A stretch of DNA of 64,000 nt from Desulfatibacillum sp. (lineage in GTDB: Bacteria > Desulfobacterota > Desulfobacteria > Desulfobacterales > SpSt-501). The stretch spans positions 51,693 through 115,692 of the forward strand of contig DYEU01000026.1 of NCBI GenBank assembly GCA_020725555.1, written 5' to 3'. The translations under genes were made by a program, and so were the position numbers. The notes beneath the pieces were generated by a model. It was not told the origin of the DNA. It was given only the letters and a program-made list of their open reading frames with translations, and searched no databases. Of the stretch, positions 61,645 through 64,000 are shown one piece after another; position 1 is the first letter of the stretch, and each line of letters begins with the position of its first letter.

Positions 61645-64000
61645 ACCGTGCGGCCGCCCGCTTCCCCGGCCGGCGCCGGGTCGCCGTTTCCCCCCGCGTT
61701 CCCCCGCCGCCGGAGGAACCGCCCCGTCGCCGAATCCTCGCATGCGGCGATCTCCTCGGGGGTGCCCGCGGCGATGAGCCGCCCGCCCTCCGCGCCGCCT
61801 TCCGGTCCGAGGTCGATCACCCGGTCGGCCGCGGCGATCACGTCGAGGTTGTGCTCGATCACGACGACCGTGTGGCCCGCGTCCACCAGGCGGTGCAGGA
61901 CGGCAAGCAGGCGGCGCACGTCTTCGGGGTGCAGGCCGATCGTCGGCTCGTCGAGCACGTAGACGACCCGGCCCTCGCCGCCGCGGCCGAGCTCGCGGGC
62001 GAGCTTGAGCCGCTGGGCCTCCCCCCCGGAGAGGGTGGGCGCGGCCTGGCCCAGCCGCAGGTAGCCCAGCCCCACCTCCACGAGGGAACGCAGGCGGTCG
62101 CGCACGGCGGGCACGCGGCCGAAGAACGCGACGGCCTCCTCGGCCGTGAGCCCCAAGACCTCGGCGATGGATCGCCCCCGGTAGCGGATCTCCAGGGTTT
62201 CGCGGTTGTAGCGCCGGCCCCCGCAGGCCTCGCAGGTCACGACGACGTCGGGCAGAAACTGCATCGGGATCCGCTGCGTGCCCTCGCCGGCGCAGACCTC
62301 GCAGCGCCCCCCCGGAAGGTTGAAACTGAAGCGCTGGGGCCCGAAGCCGCGCATGCGGGCCTCGGGCGTGCGCGCGAACAGGGCGCGGATCGCGTCGAAG
62401 ATCCCGAGCACCGTGGCCGGGTTGGAGCGGACGGTGCGGCCGATCGGGCTCGGATCGACCAGCACGGCGCGCTCGACCGCCTCGGCCCCTTCCAGGCGCT
62501 CGTGCGGCCCCGGCTCCGGGCCCGCCTGGCCGAGGGCGCGGAGCAGCGCGGGATACAGCGTTTCCACCACCAGCGAGGACTTCCCCGAACCGGACACCCC
62601 GGTCACGGCGATCAGCCGGCCGAGGGGGAAGGCGACGGTGACCCCCTTCAGGTTGTGGTGCCGGGCGCCGACGAGCAGGAGCCGGCCGCAGGCCGGCGTG
62701 AGGCGCCGTGCGGGCGGGGGGATCGACAGCCGGCCCGAGAGGTACCCGCCGGTCAGGGAGCGCGGCTCCTCGAGCAGCCCCGCGAGGGGGCCGGAGTAGA
62801 TCACCTCGCCGCCCGCCTCGCCGGCGCCCGGGCCGAGGTCGATCACGTGGTCGGCGGCGCGCAGGATCTCCGCGTCGTGCTCGACCACGAGGACCGTGTT
62901 GCCCAGGTCGCGCAGGGAAACGAGGATGCGCCGCAGGCGCGCGGTGTCCCGCGGGTGCAGCCCGACGCTGGGCTCGTCGAGCACGTAGAGGACCCCGGTC
63001 AGGCGCGAGCCGACCTGGGTCGCCAGGCGCACGCGCTGGCTCTCCCCGCTCGAGAGGGTGCGCGCCGGCCGGTCGAGCGAGAGGTAGGAGAGGCCGAGGT
63101 CGATCAGGCACTGCAGCCGGGGCCGGATCTCGCCGTAGAGCCGCCGGAAGACGGCCCGGCGCGAACCGGAGGGCTCGAGGCGCTCGAGGAACGACAGCGT
63201 CTCCGGCAGCGGCAGGGCGCAGAGTTCGGGAAGGCTGCGCCCCCCGACCCGGACCGCGGCCGCGACCGCGTTCAGCCGGCCCCCGCCGCAGGCGGGGCAG
63301 GGGGCGGAGCGCATGAACCGGCGAATCTCCTCGCGCACGGCGGGGGAGTCGGTCTCGCGGTAGCGGCGCCGGAGAAAAGGCAGGATGCCTTCGAAGGGTT
63401 TGCGGAACTGGATGCGCGCGCCGCCGCGGTCCACCGCGAAGTGGATCGGTTCCTCCCCGGAGCCGTGCCAGAGGACCTTGCGGAACTCCTCGGGCAACTC
63501 CGCAAACGGCGTGTGCACCGAGGTCCCGTAGCGCGCGGTCAGGGCCTCGAGGAAGTCCCAGAAGGCGGCGCCCCGGCGGCCCGACCAGGCGAGCACCGCC
63601 CCCTCGCGCAGCGAGCGCCGCGGGTCCGGGACCACGCGGTCGGGGTCGATCTCTTCGAGAAGGCCTAGGCCGTTGCAGGCGGGGCAGGCGCCGTGGGGGG
63701 AGTTGAAGGAGAAGTGGGCGGGGGTGAGGTCGGGGGCGGCGAAGCCGCAGTCGGCGCAGACCGCCGCGGCGCTGAAGGCGAGCGTTTCCCCCCCCTCGAC
63801 GGCCACGAGGGCCCGGCCGCCGCCGCGGGCGAGGGCGATTTCGAGCGAGTCGGCCAGGCGCTTGCGGATCGCCGGGCCGGCGACCAGGCGGTCGACGACG
63901 AGCTCGGCCGGCGGCCGGGCCCCCTTGGGGAAGGAGAGCGGGGCGTCGATCTCCTCGATCCTCCCCCCGAGCCGCACGCGGGCGAAGCCCTCGCGGCCGA
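61641..64000 (-). CDS. uvrA: Excinuclease ABC subunit A, cut by right edge
   Basis: The C-terminal 786 or so residues of the damage-recognition ATPase of nucleotide excision repair; the N-terminus lies beyond the edge. Visible: a CxxC zinc pair (CADCGFAAPD...CPACNGLG), the first ABC signature LSSGESQRVRLATQ, the second Walker A GVSGSGKSSLV, a second zinc pair (CEVCAGEGTQ...CEACGGRRY), the second signature LSGGEAQRLKLARELG, and Walker B VYVLDEPTIGLHPED. The chain ends CEDSATGRFLRRRG plus a short tail. Confidence 0.97.
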   Translation of the reverse strand, partial: GREGFARVRLGGRIEEIDAPLSFPKGARPPAELVVDRLVAGPAIRKRLADSLEIALARGGGRALVAVEGGETLAFSAAAVCADCGFAAPDLTPAHFSFNSPHGACPACNGLGLLEEIDPDRVVPDPRRSLREGAVLAWSGRRGAAFWDFLEALTARYGTSVHTPFAELPEEFRKVLWHGSGEEPIHFAVDRGGARIQFRKPFEGILPFLRRRYRETDSPAVREEIRRFMRSAPCPACGGGRLNAVAAAVRVGGRSLPELCALPLPETLSFLERLEPSGSRRAVFRRLYGEIRPRLQCLIDLGLSYLSLDRPARTLSSGESQRVRLATQVGSRLTGVLYVLDEPSVGLHPRDTARLRRILVSLRDLGNTVLVVEHDAEILRAADHVIDLGPGAGEAGGEVIYSGPLAGLLEEPRSLTGGYLSGRLSIPPPARRLTPACGRLLLVGARHHNLKGVTVAFPLGRLIAVTGVSGSGKSSLVVETLYPALLRALGQAGPEPGPHERLEGAEAVERAVLVDPSPIGRTVRSNPATVLGIFDAIRALFARTPEARMRGFGPQRFSFNLPGGRCEVCAGEGTQRIPMQFLPDVVVTCEACGGRRYNRETLEIRYRGRSIAEVLGLTAEEAVAFFGRVPAVRDRLRSLVEVGLGYLRLGQAAPTLSGGEAQRLKLARELGRGGEGRVVYVLDEPTIGLHPEDVRRLLAVLHRLVDAGHTVVVIEHNLDVIAAADRVIDLGPEGGAEGGRLIAAGTPEEIAACEDSATGRFLRRRGNAGGNGDPAPAGEAGGRTV

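Overview
This is a very GC-rich (roughly 70% or more) bacterial chromosome segment that looks like a member of the Desulfobacterota (former Deltaproteobacteria). Supporting signs are several small conserved proteins typical of that group: a PxxKW cysteine-rich protein, an 87-residue zinc-ribbon-like protein ending YHHFYPFTC, and an MGRHSH protein. Others are a cobA-hemD fusion, a COG1839 adenosine-specific kinase, and the phoH-ybeY-nnr-tsaE-lysC string. The DNA is almost fully coding, with very many 4-bp ATGA/GTGA overlaps. I see no rRNA, tRNA, CRISPR array, insertion sequence or prophage; this is core chromosome with several lineage-specific genes. Because of the GC content, long open frames run antisense to nearly every gene and are not annotated.

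Layout. 1-21.8 kb, all minus: an M29-like aminopeptidase fragment and a small conserved protein; an HDOD protein coupled to a hybrid histidine kinase; DUF1499; an alpha/beta-hydrolase-OsmC fusion; a GalT-like enzyme; a flavin reductase; a PduO-type cobalamin adenosyltransferase; and a threonine dehydratase-like enzyme. There follows a tightly packed cluster (SPASM-type radical SAM, GGT, a 114-aa protein, DUF2520, HpaI-type aldolase, membrane protein, SMUG1-like glycosylase, lipoprotein). Then come a DUF2059 protein, an Ntn hydrolase with a TPR lipoprotein, larA-panB, and an FKBP-like protein with a degenerate M14 lipoprotein. 22-28.8 kb, plus: HNH nuclease, rfbA, ileS-lspA, holA and two small proteins. 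28.8-33.1 kb: aldo/keto reductase, J-domain protein, PatB-type lyase, outer-membrane protein. 33.1-43.9 kb, minus: Tat-exported amidohydrolase, COG1839, moaA, STAS, cobA-hemD, hemC, FmdB, gmhA, GGDEF-like/TPR, selA, CheD-HDOD. 44-45.9 kb, plus: rfbB-pyrF. 45.9-50.9 kb, minus: phoH, ybeY, nnr, tsaE, lysC and a 31-codon membrane ORF. 51-53.8 kb, plus: cvpA, mazG, hisH, hisF. The rest holds a putative FliA-controlled gene, fba (with a small ORF in its leader), DUF4124, an LpoA-like lipoprotein, pfk, PxxKW, HDOD and uvrA (cut by the right edge).

How it works together. Housekeeping pathways are glycolysis (fba, pfk), tetrapyrrole synthesis (hemC, cobA-hemD), histidine (hisHF), pantothenate (panB), aspartate-family amino acids (lysC), pyrimidine (pyrF), LPS sugars (rfbA, rfbB, gmhA), Mo cofactor (moaA) and selenocysteine (selA). 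The signalling theme is notable: three HDOD proteins, one fused to CheD, a hybrid kinase, a STAS protein and a GGDEF-like/TPR protein. Four FliA (sigma-28)-like promoters lie in front of genes here, two of them in front of HDOD genes. This suggests a motility-linked signalling regulon scattered among housekeeping genes. The least explained elements are the LarA-PanB pair, the radical SAM-GGT cluster, the zinc-ligand-less M14 lipoprotein with its cysteine-tailed partner, and the attenuator-like leader of the PxxKW gene.
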